From Pseudomonas sp. FEN (GTDB taxonomy: Bacteria > Pseudomonadota > Gammaproteobacteria > Pseudomonadales > Pseudomonadaceae): 64,000 nt of DNA. The notes under the pieces were generated by a model. The model was not told the origin of the DNA and did not search any database. It saw only the letters and a program-made list of their open reading frames with translations. Shown here one piece after another: positions 45,791-54,734 of the stretch. Numbering within the stretch: position 1 is the first letter of the stretch; each line of letters starts with the position of its first letter. The position numbers were made by a program, and so were the translations under genes. The DNA is taken from NCBI RefSeq assembly GCF_904067045.1, contig NZ_CAJFDC010000012.1, positions 1-64,000 of the forward strand. The letters are read 5' to 3'.

Positions 45791-46693
45791 ATGAAGCTGA
45801 ACCAATTGATTCAAAAGCTGCTGGGCGCCCGCCAACCGACGCAGGTTTCGCGCCCGGCACAGGAATTGCTGTCGAGCCTGCTGGTGATGGCCTGGGTGGT
45901 GGAGGCGCGGGATCCCTACACCGGCGGGCATCTGTGGCGAGTGGCGCAGTTCTGCGAGCTGCTGGCGCAGAAAGCCGGCTTCGCGGCGGAGGAAGTGGCG
46001 CGGATCGCCTTGGGCGGTTTTGTCCATGACCTGGGCAAGGTTGGTATTCCCGACGCGGTTCTGCGCAAGGCCGGACCCTTGAGCGACGAGGAATACGCCG
46101 TGATCAAGACCCACCCCGACATCGGTTTTCGGCTGCTGCATGCCCACCCGCTGGCGGTGTTGGTGGAGGACGCCGTGCGCCTGCACCATGAGATGCCCGA
46201 TGGCCGGGGTTATCCCTTGGGGCTCAAGGCCGGCGAGATTCCGCACCTGGCAAGCATCGTCGGTATCTGCGACGCCTTCGATGCCATGACCAGCACCCGC
46301 CCCTATCGTGCGGGCATGCCGCAGGCACAGGCGTTACAGATCATCGGCAAGAACCTCGGCACCCAGTTCGACGCGCACTTTGGCGCGTTGTTCATTCAAC
46401 TGGGGGAGTCAGGGGACTTGAGCCCGATCATCGGCCATACCGACCAGGGCATTCCCCTGCGGCACTGCGCCATGTGCGGGCCGACCGTGGTGCTCAAGCG
46501 CGCGCACCGCGCCGGCGATCATGTGTTCTGCGGCAATTGCGGCGCCGACTATGTGCTGCACCAGACGGCACCGGGCAGTGCGCTGGAACTGCAGGCCACC
46601 GGCGCGGCCGGCAGCGCGAAAGATCTCAGCCCCGAGGCCGATGTCGAGTTGATCGAGCGCCTGGTACAGCGTCAATTCGCCCCGGCCCTGTAG
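45791..46693 (+). CDS. HD-GYP phosphodiesterase-like protein with C-terminal zinc ribbon
   Basis: The product has 300 residues. The HD-GYP domain (about 25-190) keeps its metal and signature residues: His-47 in YTGGHLWRV, HD at 79-80 in VHDLGKVGIP, HHE at 132-134 and GYP at 140-142 in HHEMPDGRGYP, then DAFDAMTSTRPYR. It is therefore a likely c-di-GMP hydrolase. The C-terminus carries two Cys-x2-Cys pairs (C225/C228 and C246/C249) that form a zinc ribbon, unusual for the family. It is divergent from the chemoreceptor gene. Confidence 0.83.
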   Translation: MKLNQLIQKLLGARQPTQVSRPAQELLSSLLVMAWVVEARDPYTGGHLWRVAQFCELLAQKAGFAAEEVARIALGGFVHDLGKVGIPDAVLRKAGPLSDEEYAVIKTHPDIGFRLLHAHPLAVLVEDAVRLHHEMPDGRGYPLGLKAGEIPHLASIVGICDAFDAMTSTRPYRAGMPQAQALQIIGKNLGTQFDAHFGALFIQLGESGDLSPIIGHTDQGIPLRHCAMCGPTVVLKRAHRAGDHVFCGNCGADYVLHQTAPGSALELQATGAAGSAKDLSPEADVELIERLVQRQFAPAL

Positions 46694-46717
46694 GTGCGAG
46701 CCAGCTCGCGCCTACAG
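46688..46717. repeat. REP-type hairpin over the HD-GYP stop codon
   Basis: CTGTAGGTGCGAGC and GCTCGCGCCTACAG pair around CA with one mismatch. It contains the TAG stop of the HD-GYP gene. It has no T-run, so it is classed as an extragenic repeat. Confidence 0.55.
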
Positions 46718-46748
46718 CCATCCATCCGACTGCCATCATCAAGACAGA

Positions 46749-47330
46749 TTATTTCAATAACCCAAAGAGCGGTCGCACCAGCCCTTCCAACAGTTCCCGT
46801 TCCGGCCTTGAACGGGCCAGCACCCGCAGTCCCATCAATACCCCCAGGCACAGGCGCGCCAGATCGTCCGCCGGTTGCGACATATTGATGCTGCCCTGGG
46901 CCTGGCCGGCACTGATACAGCGCCGGAAAAAACCTTCCATCCCCTCCTGGACCGTGGCCAATACCGCCTTGAACTCTGGATCGTGGGGCGCCACCTCAAG
47001 GGCCGCATTGACGATAAAACAGCCCTTGTGCTCGGGGTCGCTCAGCGACAGTTCGATGATCTCGTTGAAGAACGTCAGGATGGCTTCGCGGGGTGGCAGT
47101 TGCTGCTCCAGGCGTGCGGAGCGTTCACAAAAGCCACGCTTGATGTAGTGATCGAGCGCCAGGGCGAAGAGCGCGCGCTTGTCACCGAAAGCGTTGTACA
47201 GGCTGGCCCCGGTAATCCCCATGGCCAGCGCCAGATCCCGTACGGAAGTGGCCTCGTAGCCGCGGGACCAGAAGCAGCGGATCGCCGCCTCCAGCGCCGC
47301 GGCCTCGTCAAATTCTCTGGGTCGCGCCAT
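46749..47330 (-). CDS. TetR-family transcriptional regulator
   Basis: The product has 193 residues. The HTH is at about 10-55 (RCFWSRGYEATSVRDLALAM with GITGASLYNAFGDKRALF), followed by a helical ligand domain of the YjdC/AcrR-like type (HKGCFIVNAALEVAPHDPE). It is transcribed away from the GST gene and probably represses it, with an inverted repeat between them as the likely operator. Confidence 0.88.
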   Translation of the reverse strand: MARPREFDEAAALEAAIRCFWSRGYEATSVRDLALAMGITGASLYNAFGDKRALFALALDHYIKRGFCERSARLEQQLPPREAILTFFNEIIELSLSDPEHKGCFIVNAALEVAPHDPEFKAVLATVQEGMEGFFRRCISAGQAQGSINMSQPADDLARLCLGVLMGLRVLARSRPERELLEGLVRPLFGLLK

Positions 47331-47410
47331 AACTCACACATGGATTCAAATTGAAGTGGCGCAGATATTCGTTGAAACACACGACGATTGCCATGCACCT
47401 GGGCTTGGCC

Positions 47411-47436
47411 TATTTTATATCAATCGATCCAAAATA
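47411..47436. promoter_or_regulatory. Candidate TetR operator upstream of the GST gene
   Basis: TATTTT and AAAATA form an inverted repeat over 26 bp with the core TCGAT in the centre. It lies in the divergent region, 20 bp before the GST start and 81 bp from the regulator start. TetR-type repressors bind such palindromes. Weak symmetry in the middle leaves doubt. Confidence 0.4.
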
Positions 47437-47455
47437 TCAGCCAGGACCTTTCGAC

Positions 47456-48163
47456 ATGATCCGTTTCTTTTTCCACCCGACGCCCAATCCGGCCAAAGTC
47501 GCCCTGTTTCTTGAAGAAGCAGCGCTGCCCTACGAATGTGTGCCGGTCGATACCAGCAAGGGCGAACAGCACAGCCCGGAGTTCCTCGCGATCAATCCCA
47601 ACGGCAAGGTTCCGGCGATCCTCGACAGCGAGGGTCCGGACGGTCGCGAAGTCCGAGTCTTCGACTCGAATGCGATCCTGCTGTACCTGAGTGAGAAGAC
47701 CGGGCTGTTCGGCGGCGAGCCCGGTAATCGGGGCGAACTGTTGTCCTGGATGATGTTTATCGGCACCGGTCTGGGCCCCTTCTCCGGCCAGGCGGTGCAC
47801 TTCCAGTACTCGGCCCCGGAAAGCATTCCCTATGCCATCAATCGTTATCGTCGTGAAGCCGAGCGGCACTACCGGGTACTGGACCGGCATCTGGCCGGGC
47901 GCGACTATATCGTCGGGGACAACTATTCGATCGCCGATATCTCGGCCTGGGGCTGGATCGACCGGGCTGCGCGCGTGCTCAAAGGCGAAGCGTCGCCATT
48001 GGCGGCCTACCCCCACCTGTCGGCCTGGTTCCAACGCATCGACGTTCGTCCGGCCGTGGCTCGTGCCCGCCAGGTCGGCAAGAGCCATGCTTTCAAGCAG
48101 GTCAACGACGAGCAAACCCGCCGCGCGCTGTTCCCCTCGAACTATCCCGACACCACGAGCTGA
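47456..48163 (+). CDS. Glutathione S-transferase family protein
   Basis: The product has 235 residues: an N-terminal thioredoxin-fold domain with the glutathione-site motif NGKVPAILDSEG and DSNAILLYL, and a C-terminal helical domain ending KSHAFKQVNDEQ. It resembles bacterial GSTs of the YfcG/YghU group. ATG 47456 fits the domain start; frames upstream run through the promoter. Substrate unknown; the divergent TetR gene suggests induction by a toxic compound. Confidence 0.86.
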   Translation: MIRFFFHPTPNPAKVALFLEEAALPYECVPVDTSKGEQHSPEFLAINPNGKVPAILDSEGPDGREVRVFDSNAILLYLSEKTGLFGGEPGNRGELLSWMMFIGTGLGPFSGQAVHFQYSAPESIPYAINRYRREAERHYRVLDRHLAGRDYIVGDNYSIADISAWGWIDRAARVLKGEASPLAAYPHLSAWFQRIDVRPAVARARQVGKSHAFKQVNDEQTRRALFPSNYPDTTS

Positions 48164-48211
48164 CGGAGATGCCGGTATAATCGTGTCTTTTTTCTGGAAG
48201 GCACCCGGCTC

Positions 48212-48679
48212 GTGGCAAACAAAAGGTACAGCTGCATTGGTTTGTATAACCCCAAGTCACCGGAGAACGTCGGCTCGGTGATGCGTGCGGCTGGCTGCTA
48301 CGGCGTGGCCTCGGTGTTTTACACCGGCAAGCGCTATGAGCGGGCCAGGGACTTCGTTACCGATACCAAGAAAGTCCACCAGGACATTCCGCTGATCGGC
48401 ATCGACGACCTGAAGAAAATCCTGCCGCTGGGCTGCGTGCCGGTGGCCGTCGAACTGGTGGAGGGTGCGCGCTCGCTGCCGGAATACACCCATCCGGATC
48501 GGGCCCTGTATATCTTCGGCCCGGAAGACGGTTCGCTGGACAAGGACATCCGCGACTGGTGCGAGGACGTGGTGTATATCCCGACCACCGGTTGCATGAA
48601 CCTGGCGGCGACGGTCAACGTGGTGCTCTATGACCGTCTGGCCAAGGGCAACAACACTCGTTCCGGCCCCAAGTTCTAG
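48212..48679 (+). CDS. SPOUT/TrmH-family RNA methyltransferase
   Basis: The product has 155 residues with the short alpha/beta-knot fold: SPENVGSVMRAAGCYGV at the start, ALYIFGPEDGSLD in the middle and the knot closing CMNLAATVNVVLYDRL. It methylates RNA ribose or base with SAM; the exact site is not known. GTG 48212 is used, with GGAAGG about ten bases upstream. Confidence 0.85.
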   Translation: MANKRYSCIGLYNPKSPENVGSVMRAAGCYGVASVFYTGKRYERARDFVTDTKKVHQDIPLIGIDDLKKILPLGCVPVAVELVEGARSLPEYTHPDRALYIFGPEDGSLDKDIRDWCEDVVYIPTTGCMNLAATVNVVLYDRLAKGNNTRSGPKF

Positions 48680-48729
48680 TCTTTCAGCGTCGGCCAGCTT
48701 GCTGGCGATGCTGCTCCGAAAGACCAGCA

Positions 48730-49968
48730 TTACTTCAGCAGGCTGCTGGCCAGCACCTTCGACGGCTCGCCCATCACGTTCTCGCACAACTGGATGAACT
48801 CCTGGGTATTGACGGTATCCAGGCGCATCGCAGCACGGCTGACATCGTCCAGGGAGTGCTTGCCATCGGTCTGCTGGCGAATCTCGCGGTCCAGTTCCTG
48901 CAACAGCAACACCGCCCGCGAAACCGTCGCCCCACTCACCTGCTCGCCCCGCAACGTGGTGACCTTGCGACTGACCCGGGCCAAGCGCTCCTGCAACGCC
49001 TGATAACGCTCCTGGCTCATCCCGCCGGCACGGCGCACCAGCTCGATCGCGTAATACTGCGCCAGCCCTTCGCCGATCCAGTCACTGCGATGGTTGTCGT
49101 TGATCCGCCCGAACACGTGAACCAGCTCGCGCACCAAGGCACTTTCCCCGGACTCGCTGATCAGCGGGCCGGTGCTGTGCAGGTAGATCGAATCACGGGC
49201 CGCCAGGCTACCGTGCATCATCGGCCCACCAGCCCCCACCACCAGCAATTTGCCGGGGTTGCGCGGAAACACTTCCTGCATTTTGGGCCAGACGAAGGTC
49301 AGCAGCGTCAGCACATCCATGCGTCGCATGTGCTCGCCACGAGGCGCCGTGACCGTGACATCGGTCTCCCCCAACCGGGTCCGCCGGCTGCCCAGGTCAC
49401 CGGCCAGCATCCAGCCGACAGGCCGATCAAACAAGCGCGAGACATTGTCGATCCGAAAACGGTTCTTGCCGATGCGTGGCCAGGCGGTTTCGACGCTTTT
49501 CCAACCGTCGGGCAACTCGAACTCCAGACGTGAAACCAGTTCACTACCGTCCTGCTGATCCAGATGGGCCGGCGGCACCAGGTCTTCCCCACGCAACAGC
49601 GCCCAGGTCGGCGTCATGCGGCTGGCAAAAGTGCCATTGCCGCGTGGATGGCTGATGCTGACCCGATAACTCAGGCTGGCCTTGCCCGGCGCCGGACGCC
49701 AGACACCGCGACGGCTGTCGGTCGTCAGGCCGGGAATCAGTTGCCACTGCCCATCGGCCTTGAAGTCGCGGTAGTAACCTTGGGTGCCGAGATCGAAATC
49801 CAGGCTGCGCACCGCCGCCCCCTGGGTCAGGGTCAGCCGCACTTCGGCCTGGTCGCTCTGGGGTAACAGGCGGACATGATAATCCAGGTCGACCTTCTTC
49901 CCGGCCCAGCCCATGCCGCTGAACACCATCAGCAGCAGGAACAGGGGTGATCGGCAATGTAACGACAT
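48730..49968 (-). CDS. M61-like periplasmic protein lacking the first zinc histidine
   Basis: The product has 412 residues with a signal peptide (LFLLLMVFSGMGWAG), an N-terminal beta domain of about 200 residues and a helical peptidase-like half. The expected HExxH is replaced by R280-E281-L282-V283-H284 (LVRELVHVF); the downstream DWIGEGLAQYY with Glu-300 matches the third zinc ligand region of gluzincins. With the first His gone it is probably inactive as a metallopeptidase, or uses the motif for binding only. The M61 assignment is from motif layout. Confidence 0.65.
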   Translation of the reverse strand: MSLHCRSPLFLLLMVFSGMGWAGKKVDLDYHVRLLPQSDQAEVRLTLTQGAAVRSLDFDLGTQGYYRDFKADGQWQLIPGLTTDSRRGVWRPAPGKASLSYRVSISHPRGNGTFASRMTPTWALLRGEDLVPPAHLDQQDGSELVSRLEFELPDGWKSVETAWPRIGKNRFRIDNVSRLFDRPVGWMLAGDLGSRRTRLGETDVTVTAPRGEHMRRMDVLTLLTFVWPKMQEVFPRNPGKLLVVGAGGPMMHGSLAARDSIYLHSTGPLISESGESALVRELVHVFGRINDNHRSDWIGEGLAQYYAIELVRRAGGMSQERYQALQERLARVSRKVTTLRGEQVSGATVSRAVLLLQELDREIRQQTDGKHSLDDVSRAAMRLDTVNTQEFIQLCENVMGEPSKVLASSLLK

Positions 49969-49992
49969 GGAACTCCTTGGGAAATGCGCGAA

Positions 49993-50442
49993 TCAGCCGG
50001 CGCGGAAAATCAGGTGATCTTCCCAATCATCCTCGGGCACGCTGCCTTCGGCCAGCATGCGCCCGGACTGGGAAATCCGCTCGTGATGTACCGCATCGCG
50101 ATCACCACAGACCAGATGGTGCCAAAGTGGCAGGTCCTTGCCTTCGCTGACCAGGCGATAGCCACAGGTCGGCGGCAGCCACTTGAACTGGTCGGCCTGG
50201 CCCGGCGTGAGCTGGATGCAATCCGGCACCGAGTCGCGACGCTTGGCGTAGTCGCTGCACTGGCAGGTTTTCAGGTCCAGGAGCTTGCAGGCAATGCGTG
50301 TGTAATACACGCTGTTGTCCTCTTCGTCCTCGAGCTTTTGCAGGCAGCACAGGCCACAACCGTCGCACAGCGATTCCCACTCCTCCTGATCGAGTTGCTC
50401 AAGGGTCTTGCGTATCCAGAAGGGTTCGACTTTCGCGGCCAT
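49993..50442 (-). CDS. YcgN-family cysteine-cluster protein
   Basis: The product has 149 residues and a set of conserved cysteines: [10 protein letters not shown] near residue 27, then [14 protein letters not shown] and PDCIQL, and PTCGYR. The family probably binds a metal or Fe-S cluster; no activity is assigned. The length and the start [17 protein letters not shown] are standard. Confidence 0.88.
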   Translation of the reverse strand: MAAKVEPFWIRKTLEQLDQEEWESLCDGCGLCCLQKLEDEEDNSVYYTRIACKLLDLKTCQCSDYAKRRDSVPDCIQLTPGQADQFKWLPPTCGYRLVSEGKDLPLWHHLVCGDRDAVHHERISQSGRMLAEGSVPEDDWEDHLIFRAG

Positions 50443-50598
50443 GGTTCAGACATCTGCATCGGGGAGTGAAAAGGCCGCCAGTCTAGTGCGCCGCGCCGTC
50501 GCGGCCAAGCGCCGGCGACTGTCGGTTGAACAAGACTTGTCAGCCCGCTCGCGGCACAGTAGCTTTCTCCTCTATTTTCCCCCGTCAGGACTTCCCCC

Positions 50599-51192
50599 AT
50601 GAGCGCCAACCCACGCGTCGCCGATTATCCGATCGACTCCCAGTTCATCCAGCGCTGGTCGCCGCGCGCCTTTACCGGCGAAAGCATCCCGGAAGAAACC
50701 CTGCTGAGCTTCTTCGAAGCGGCCCGCTGGGCACCTTCGGCCTATAACTCGCAACCTTGGCGCTTTCTCTATGCGCGACGTGACACGCCGAACTGGGAAC
50801 GCTTCCTCGGCCTGCTGAACGAATTCAACCGTGGTTGGGCGCAGCACGCCTCGGCCCTGGTGATCGTGATTTCGAAAACCACCTTCACCGCCCCCGGCGC
50901 CAGCGAGGAAACCCCAGCCTTGTGGCACACCTTCGACACCGGCTCGGCCTGGGGCCATCTGGCGCTGCAAGCCAGCAACAGCGGCTGGCATAGCCATGGC
51001 ATGGCCGGCTTCGACCAGGAGCTGACCCGCAAGGAACTGAAGGTTCCAGAAGGTTATGCGCTGCACGCGGCAGTGGCCATCGGCAAGCTCGGCGACAAGG
51101 CCAGCCTGCCCGATTACCTGCAGGCCCGTGAGGTGCCAAGTCCACGCCTGCCGTTGAGCGCGCTGGTAGCCGAAGGTGATTTCAGCCTGTAG
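50599..51192 (+). CDS. Nitroreductase-family protein
   Basis: The product has 197 residues. The FMN site is seen in RWSPRAFTGE, RWAPSAYNSQPWRF, and the C-terminal AVAIGKLGDK. It is probably an NAD(P)H-dependent FMN oxidoreductase with unknown physiological substrate. GTCAGG is weak as a ribosome binding site but ATG 50599 begins the conserved fold. A REP hairpin follows. Confidence 0.87.
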   Translation: MSANPRVADYPIDSQFIQRWSPRAFTGESIPEETLLSFFEAARWAPSAYNSQPWRFLYARRDTPNWERFLGLLNEFNRGWAQHASALVIVISKTTFTAPGASEETPALWHTFDTGSAWGHLALQASNSGWHSHGMAGFDQELTRKELKVPEGYALHAAVAIGKLGDKASLPDYLQAREVPSPRLPLSALVAEGDFSL

Positions 51193-51237
51193 CCCAGAGG
51201 CTGTTCACTGTCACAACGAGAATGAGCAGCACCAGCC

Positions 51238-51264
51238 GTGGGAGCGGAGCTTGCCCGCTCCCAC
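51238..51264. repeat. REP hairpin between convergent genes
   Basis: GTGGGAGCG and CGCTCCCAC pair around GAGCTTGCC. This is the same core as in the perfect 31-bp pair at 26756. No T-run follows in either direction close enough to make it a terminator. Confidence 0.7.
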
Positions 51265-51280
51265 AAAAACCTCGCCAGAC

Positions 51281-52213
51281 TCAGTAGCCGCGCTCGAAAT
51301 CCACTTCCCCGCGCAGTGTTTCCCCGGCCTGGTAGGCCCGCAGGTTCTCGATAAACAACTGCGCCATCATCGTCGGCGAAGTCGGCGCCGAACTGTGCCC
51401 CGTCAACAGCAACCCCCAGGCCGTCCAGAACGGATGCCGCTGCGGCAACGGCTCTTGCCGGCAAACGTCGATCACCGCCCCCGCCAGATGCCCTTCCTTC
51501 AAGGCCTCCACCAGGTCAGCATCGACCACCGCCACGCCACGCCCGACATTGATGAACAACCCGCTGGGCTTGAAGCGCTTGAACAGCGCCGCATCGAACA
51601 GGTCATGGGTATTGGGTGTGTTGGGCAACAGGTTGATCACGTAGTCCACCTGGCCAACCCACTCGCCCAGGGTATCGAGCGCCGTCACCTGGATGAACGG
51701 CGCCTGCTCCCGCGCGGTACTGGCAATGCCATACAACTCGACGCCGAAGGGTTGCAGGAACTGCGCAACGCTCTGGCCGATATCCCCGGCACCGACAATC
51801 AATACCTTGCGGCCGGCCAGGCTCTGGCCCGCGCGGTTGTCCCACTTGCGCTCGACCTGACTGACCAGGCGGGCCAGGACCTCGCGCTCATGCCCCAGCA
51901 TGTAGGTCAGCACATACTCGGCCATCACCTGGCCAAAAATCCCCACCGCCCGGGTCAGGCGGTAATCGCGTGGCAGGCCCTCGCTCAGCAGCGGTGTGAC
52001 ACCCGCCCAGGTCGATTGCAGCCACTGGGGCTTGTGCCCCTGGCGCAGCAGGGTTGCCAGCAGATCCGGCTGACCCAGCCAGACCGGACAGTCGGCCGCC
52101 ATCCCCGAAAGCGTGGCCAAATCGCCGCTGGTCATGACTTCAAGTTCAGGAACCCCCTCGCGCAGCAGGCGGGCATAGAGGGCGTGGTCGTGTTCGGCAA
52201 TCAGAACGCGCAT
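51281..52213 (-). CDS. D-2-hydroxyacid dehydrogenase
   Basis: The product has 310 residues with the NAD(P)-binding Rossmann domain inserted: VLIVGAGDIGQSVAQFL near 140, then VDYVINLLPNTPNTHDLF, NVGRGVAVVD with the catalytic Arg nearby, the Glu in CRQEPLP and the His in LTGHSSAPT. It resembles glyoxylate/hydroxypyruvate reductase-like proteins (GhrA branch). The substrate is a 2-oxo acid, not defined. Confidence 0.87.
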   Translation of the reverse strand: MRVLIAEHDHALYARLLREGVPELEVMTSGDLATLSGMAADCPVWLGQPDLLATLLRQGHKPQWLQSTWAGVTPLLSEGLPRDYRLTRAVGIFGQVMAEYVLTYMLGHEREVLARLVSQVERKWDNRAGQSLAGRKVLIVGAGDIGQSVAQFLQPFGVELYGIASTAREQAPFIQVTALDTLGEWVGQVDYVINLLPNTPNTHDLFDAALFKRFKPSGLFINVGRGVAVVDADLVEALKEGHLAGAVIDVCRQEPLPQRHPFWTAWGLLLTGHSSAPTSPTMMAQLFIENLRAYQAGETLRGEVDFERGY

Positions 52214-52339
52214 GGTTCAAACCTTTCAAAAGCGGTGCAGGCAGCCGCCGACGGAGTTCGCTCCATCGTCATCGGCCACTGCCAGAAAATACAGTCCATT
52301 TGAATCGAGCACTCCGGACAGAGCACTCAGGGATAGCCA

Positions 52340-52633
52340 TCAGATCGGATCATTGCGCCGCAACAGCTCTTCGGGCAAATGTTCGATGTATTCGTCTTCG
52401 GCCGGCGGCATCTGCAAGTGATACCCCTGCTTTTCGAGATTCTCCAGCACCTGGTGGATATCTTCGCGCGACAACTTGCGCTCGGGCGTCAGGACCAGGT
52501 CGAAGGCGTGGTGCGGTTTACCGAAAGCCAGCAGCAGATTCTCCGGAACGCGTTCCAGGGCATCGCTTTTGAGCACATAGAGGTACATCTCGTTCTTGCG
52601 CGGGCTTCGATAGATCGAGCAGATACGTTTCAA
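52340..52633 (-). CDS. YcgL-family protein
   Basis: The product has 97 residues: [20 protein letters not shown] at the start, [20 protein letters not shown] in the middle and the signature [17 protein letters not shown] at the end. The start is TTG at 52633; it overlaps the rnd stop codon (TTGA), which implies translational coupling, and no ATG fits. A frame further upstream belongs to rnd. Function is unknown. Confidence 0.85.
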   Translation of the reverse strand: MKRICSIYRSPRKNEMYLYVLKSDALERVPENLLLAFGKPHHAFDLVLTPERKLSREDIHQVLENLEKQGYHLQMPPAEDEYIEHLPEELLRRNDPI

Positions 52634-53763
52634 GGCTGTTCTCCGGCGGCGGCCAGGCTGTCGAGCAGCGCCTGGCCCATCAACTCGCGGCGCCAGCCAC
52701 GCAGCGAATCGGGCAATTGGTAAGGTCCATCGGGGAAGCCGCTCTTGATCAGCGCTTCCAGGGTTTTCTTGCGCAGCATCAACTCCGGCGCGATGCCCAG
52801 GCGCTCGGCTTCGGCCTGGCCGAGGGCACGCAGGCGCTTGATCAACGCCGAAGCCTCGATCGGCAACGGCTCGGGCACCTCTGGCGGCCATTGGTCCATC
52901 GGCGCGCTAGCGGCCCGCTTGATCAGTTCCAGCAGGAACTCGCCGTCCTGGCGCACGGTACGCGGGTGCATGTCCTCGATGCGGGCCAGTGCCACCAGGT
53001 TGTCCGGCTGGCTCTTGGCCAACGGCCACAAGGAGTGTTCACGCACGATCCGGTTACGCGGCAGATCGCGGGCGCGGGCTTCACGTTCGCGCCAGGCGCA
53101 CAACTCGCGCAGCACGACCAATTGGGCCCGGGACAGTTTCCAGGCCAGCTTCGCCTCGCGATAGACCTCGTAAGGATCGACCTCGCGACGCAGATTGGCC
53201 ACCAGCTCCGCACCATCTTCCAGGACCCAGGCGTACTTGTCGGCCGACAGCTTCGGGTGTAGGCGCGTGTAGACCTCGGCCAGATGCACGGCATCCTCGG
53301 CGGCGTAGCTGACCTGTGTCTCGGACAGGGGCCGCTGCAACCAGTCCGAACGGGTTTCGCCCTTGGGCAACTCGATGCCAAGGACTTCCTGTACCAGGCG
53401 CGAATAGCCCATGGAGAATCCGAGGTTCAGGTACGCGGCCGCGAGCTGGGTGTCGAACAACGGCACTGGCAAGCTGCCGGTCAGGCGCAACAGCACTTCG
53501 AGGTCTTCACTGCAGGCGTGCACGACCTTGACCACCGCCGGGTCTTCCAGCAAGGCGGCCAGGGGCTGCCAGCGGTCGATGCTCAGCGGGTCGATCAGAT
53601 AGGCGCGCTCACCGTCACCGATCTGGATCAGTCCGGCAATCGGATAAAAGGTGTCGACCCGCATGAATTCGGTGTCGAGGGCAACAAAGGCTAACTGTTG
53701 CCATTGGGCGCAATGCCGACCGAGGCTATCGTTGTCGCGAATCCAGTGAATATCGATGGCCAC
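52630..53763 (-). CDS. rnd: Ribonuclease D
   Basis: RNase D trims the 3' ends of tRNAs. The 377-residue enzyme has the DEDDy residues: Asp-30 and Glu-32 in [10 protein letters not shown], the second Asp in [10 protein letters not shown], and Tyr/Asp in [12 protein letters not shown], then two HRDC domains ([20 protein letters not shown] and the C-terminal one). GTG 53763 is used, directly preceding the conserved AIDIHW, with GGGAGAG upstream. YcgL is co-translated. Confidence 0.92.
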   Translation of the reverse strand: MAIDIHWIRDNDSLGRHCAQWQQLAFVALDTEFMRVDTFYPIAGLIQIGDGERAYLIDPLSIDRWQPLAALLEDPAVVKVVHACSEDLEVLLRLTGSLPVPLFDTQLAAAYLNLGFSMGYSRLVQEVLGIELPKGETRSDWLQRPLSETQVSYAAEDAVHLAEVYTRLHPKLSADKYAWVLEDGAELVANLRREVDPYEVYREAKLAWKLSRAQLVVLRELCAWREREARARDLPRNRIVREHSLWPLAKSQPDNLVALARIEDMHPRTVRQDGEFLLELIKRAASAPMDQWPPEVPEPLPIEASALIKRLRALGQAEAERLGIAPELMLRKKTLEALIKSGFPDGPYQLPDSLRGWRRELMGQALLDSLAAAGEQP

Positions 53764-53904
53764 ACGGCTCTCCCTTGAAGAATGGCACGCAGTATATCTC
53801 GCCACCGGGGTTTGCGAGCATTCACTCTGCAAGCGCATAGACGAAAGAACCTACTGAGCAACAAGAATAGCCTTACCCAGCGAATTGAAGTGTGCATGCC
53901 AGGG

Positions 53905-54570
53905 TCAGTTGTTCTTGCGCAAGACATAGAGCCGACGCTGGGCATAGCCAGGAAAGAAATCCCGATGACCGACGATCTCGAAACCGGCCTGGCGAAATTC
54001 TTCTTCGACCCGCGCCTTGTTGAGCAGGATGCGCTGCGTCTCCTGGGCCAGGCGGCGCTGACGCCAGGCCATGACCTTGCCGTCGATCCACAACGAGAGA
54101 ATCACGGTGTCACGGCTGACCCGGTGGAATTCGCGCAGCATCGCCATTCGCTGTTGAGTGTCGCTGACATGCTGGAACAAGCGCAGACAGAAAATGCAGT
54201 CCACCGCATTCTCCGGCAAGCCGATGGCGAACACTGAACTGTGAAACGTCCTGACCCGCTTGAGCACATCGGGGGAATGATGCACCGCACACTGGTCCAG
54301 AATGTCCTGCGAGGGGTCGGCCGCCAGGATCACCCGGTTGGCCCGCTCGGCCAACACCGACCAGAAACGCCCGGCACCGCAGGGCAGGTCCAGAACCAGG
54401 CCAGGCTCGCCGGCCAACTTCAATGACTGGCGCACCCACTGTTTTTCACGCGCCAGCCCGAGACGCCGGAGCAGGCTGCCGGGGCGCTTCTGCTGGCCGG
54501 CCCGGGCCTGCTCGCGCGCCTGCTGGCGGGCAAGTTCTAGCTCAACGGTTGAAGGCGGTTGCGCGGGCAT
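53905..54570 (-). CDS. Class I SAM-dependent methyltransferase
   Basis: The product has 221 residues. Motif I is LVLDLPCGAGRFW near residue 58, followed by VILAADPSQDIL and FCLRLFQHVSD. A basic, Arg-rich region at 15-45 precedes the domain. The substrate is unknown; the compact fold and the lone location give no hint. ATG 54570 is preferred over an upstream start because the longer part is not protein-like. Confidence 0.82.
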   Translation of the reverse strand: MPAQPPSTVELELARQQAREQARAGQQKRPGSLLRRLGLAREKQWVRQSLKLAGEPGLVLDLPCGAGRFWSVLAERANRVILAADPSQDILDQCAVHHSPDVLKRVRTFHSSVFAIGLPENAVDCIFCLRLFQHVSDTQQRMAMLREFHRVSRDTVILSLWIDGKVMAWRQRRLAQETQRILLNKARVEEEFRQAGFEIVGHRDFFPGYAQRRLYVLRKNN

Positions 54571-54734
54571 GACTGACGAACTCTCAGGGCTGAACCTGTA
54601 CCGGGCTGATCGAACACACGGATCGGCTTGAAGGGCTGTCGCAAGCCGCAAGCAGCCACTCGACAACGTTTCGAACCTTAGTCAGGCGCGCATCAATATT
54701 TCGTGAAAAATTCCCGCCCTAATTGTTCAACACG

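Noticed and set aside
51238..51275. Hairpin after the nitroreductase gene as a terminator
   Set aside because: The run next to it is A, not T, for the plus strand, and lies on the wrong side for the minus-strand gene. It fits a REP element better.
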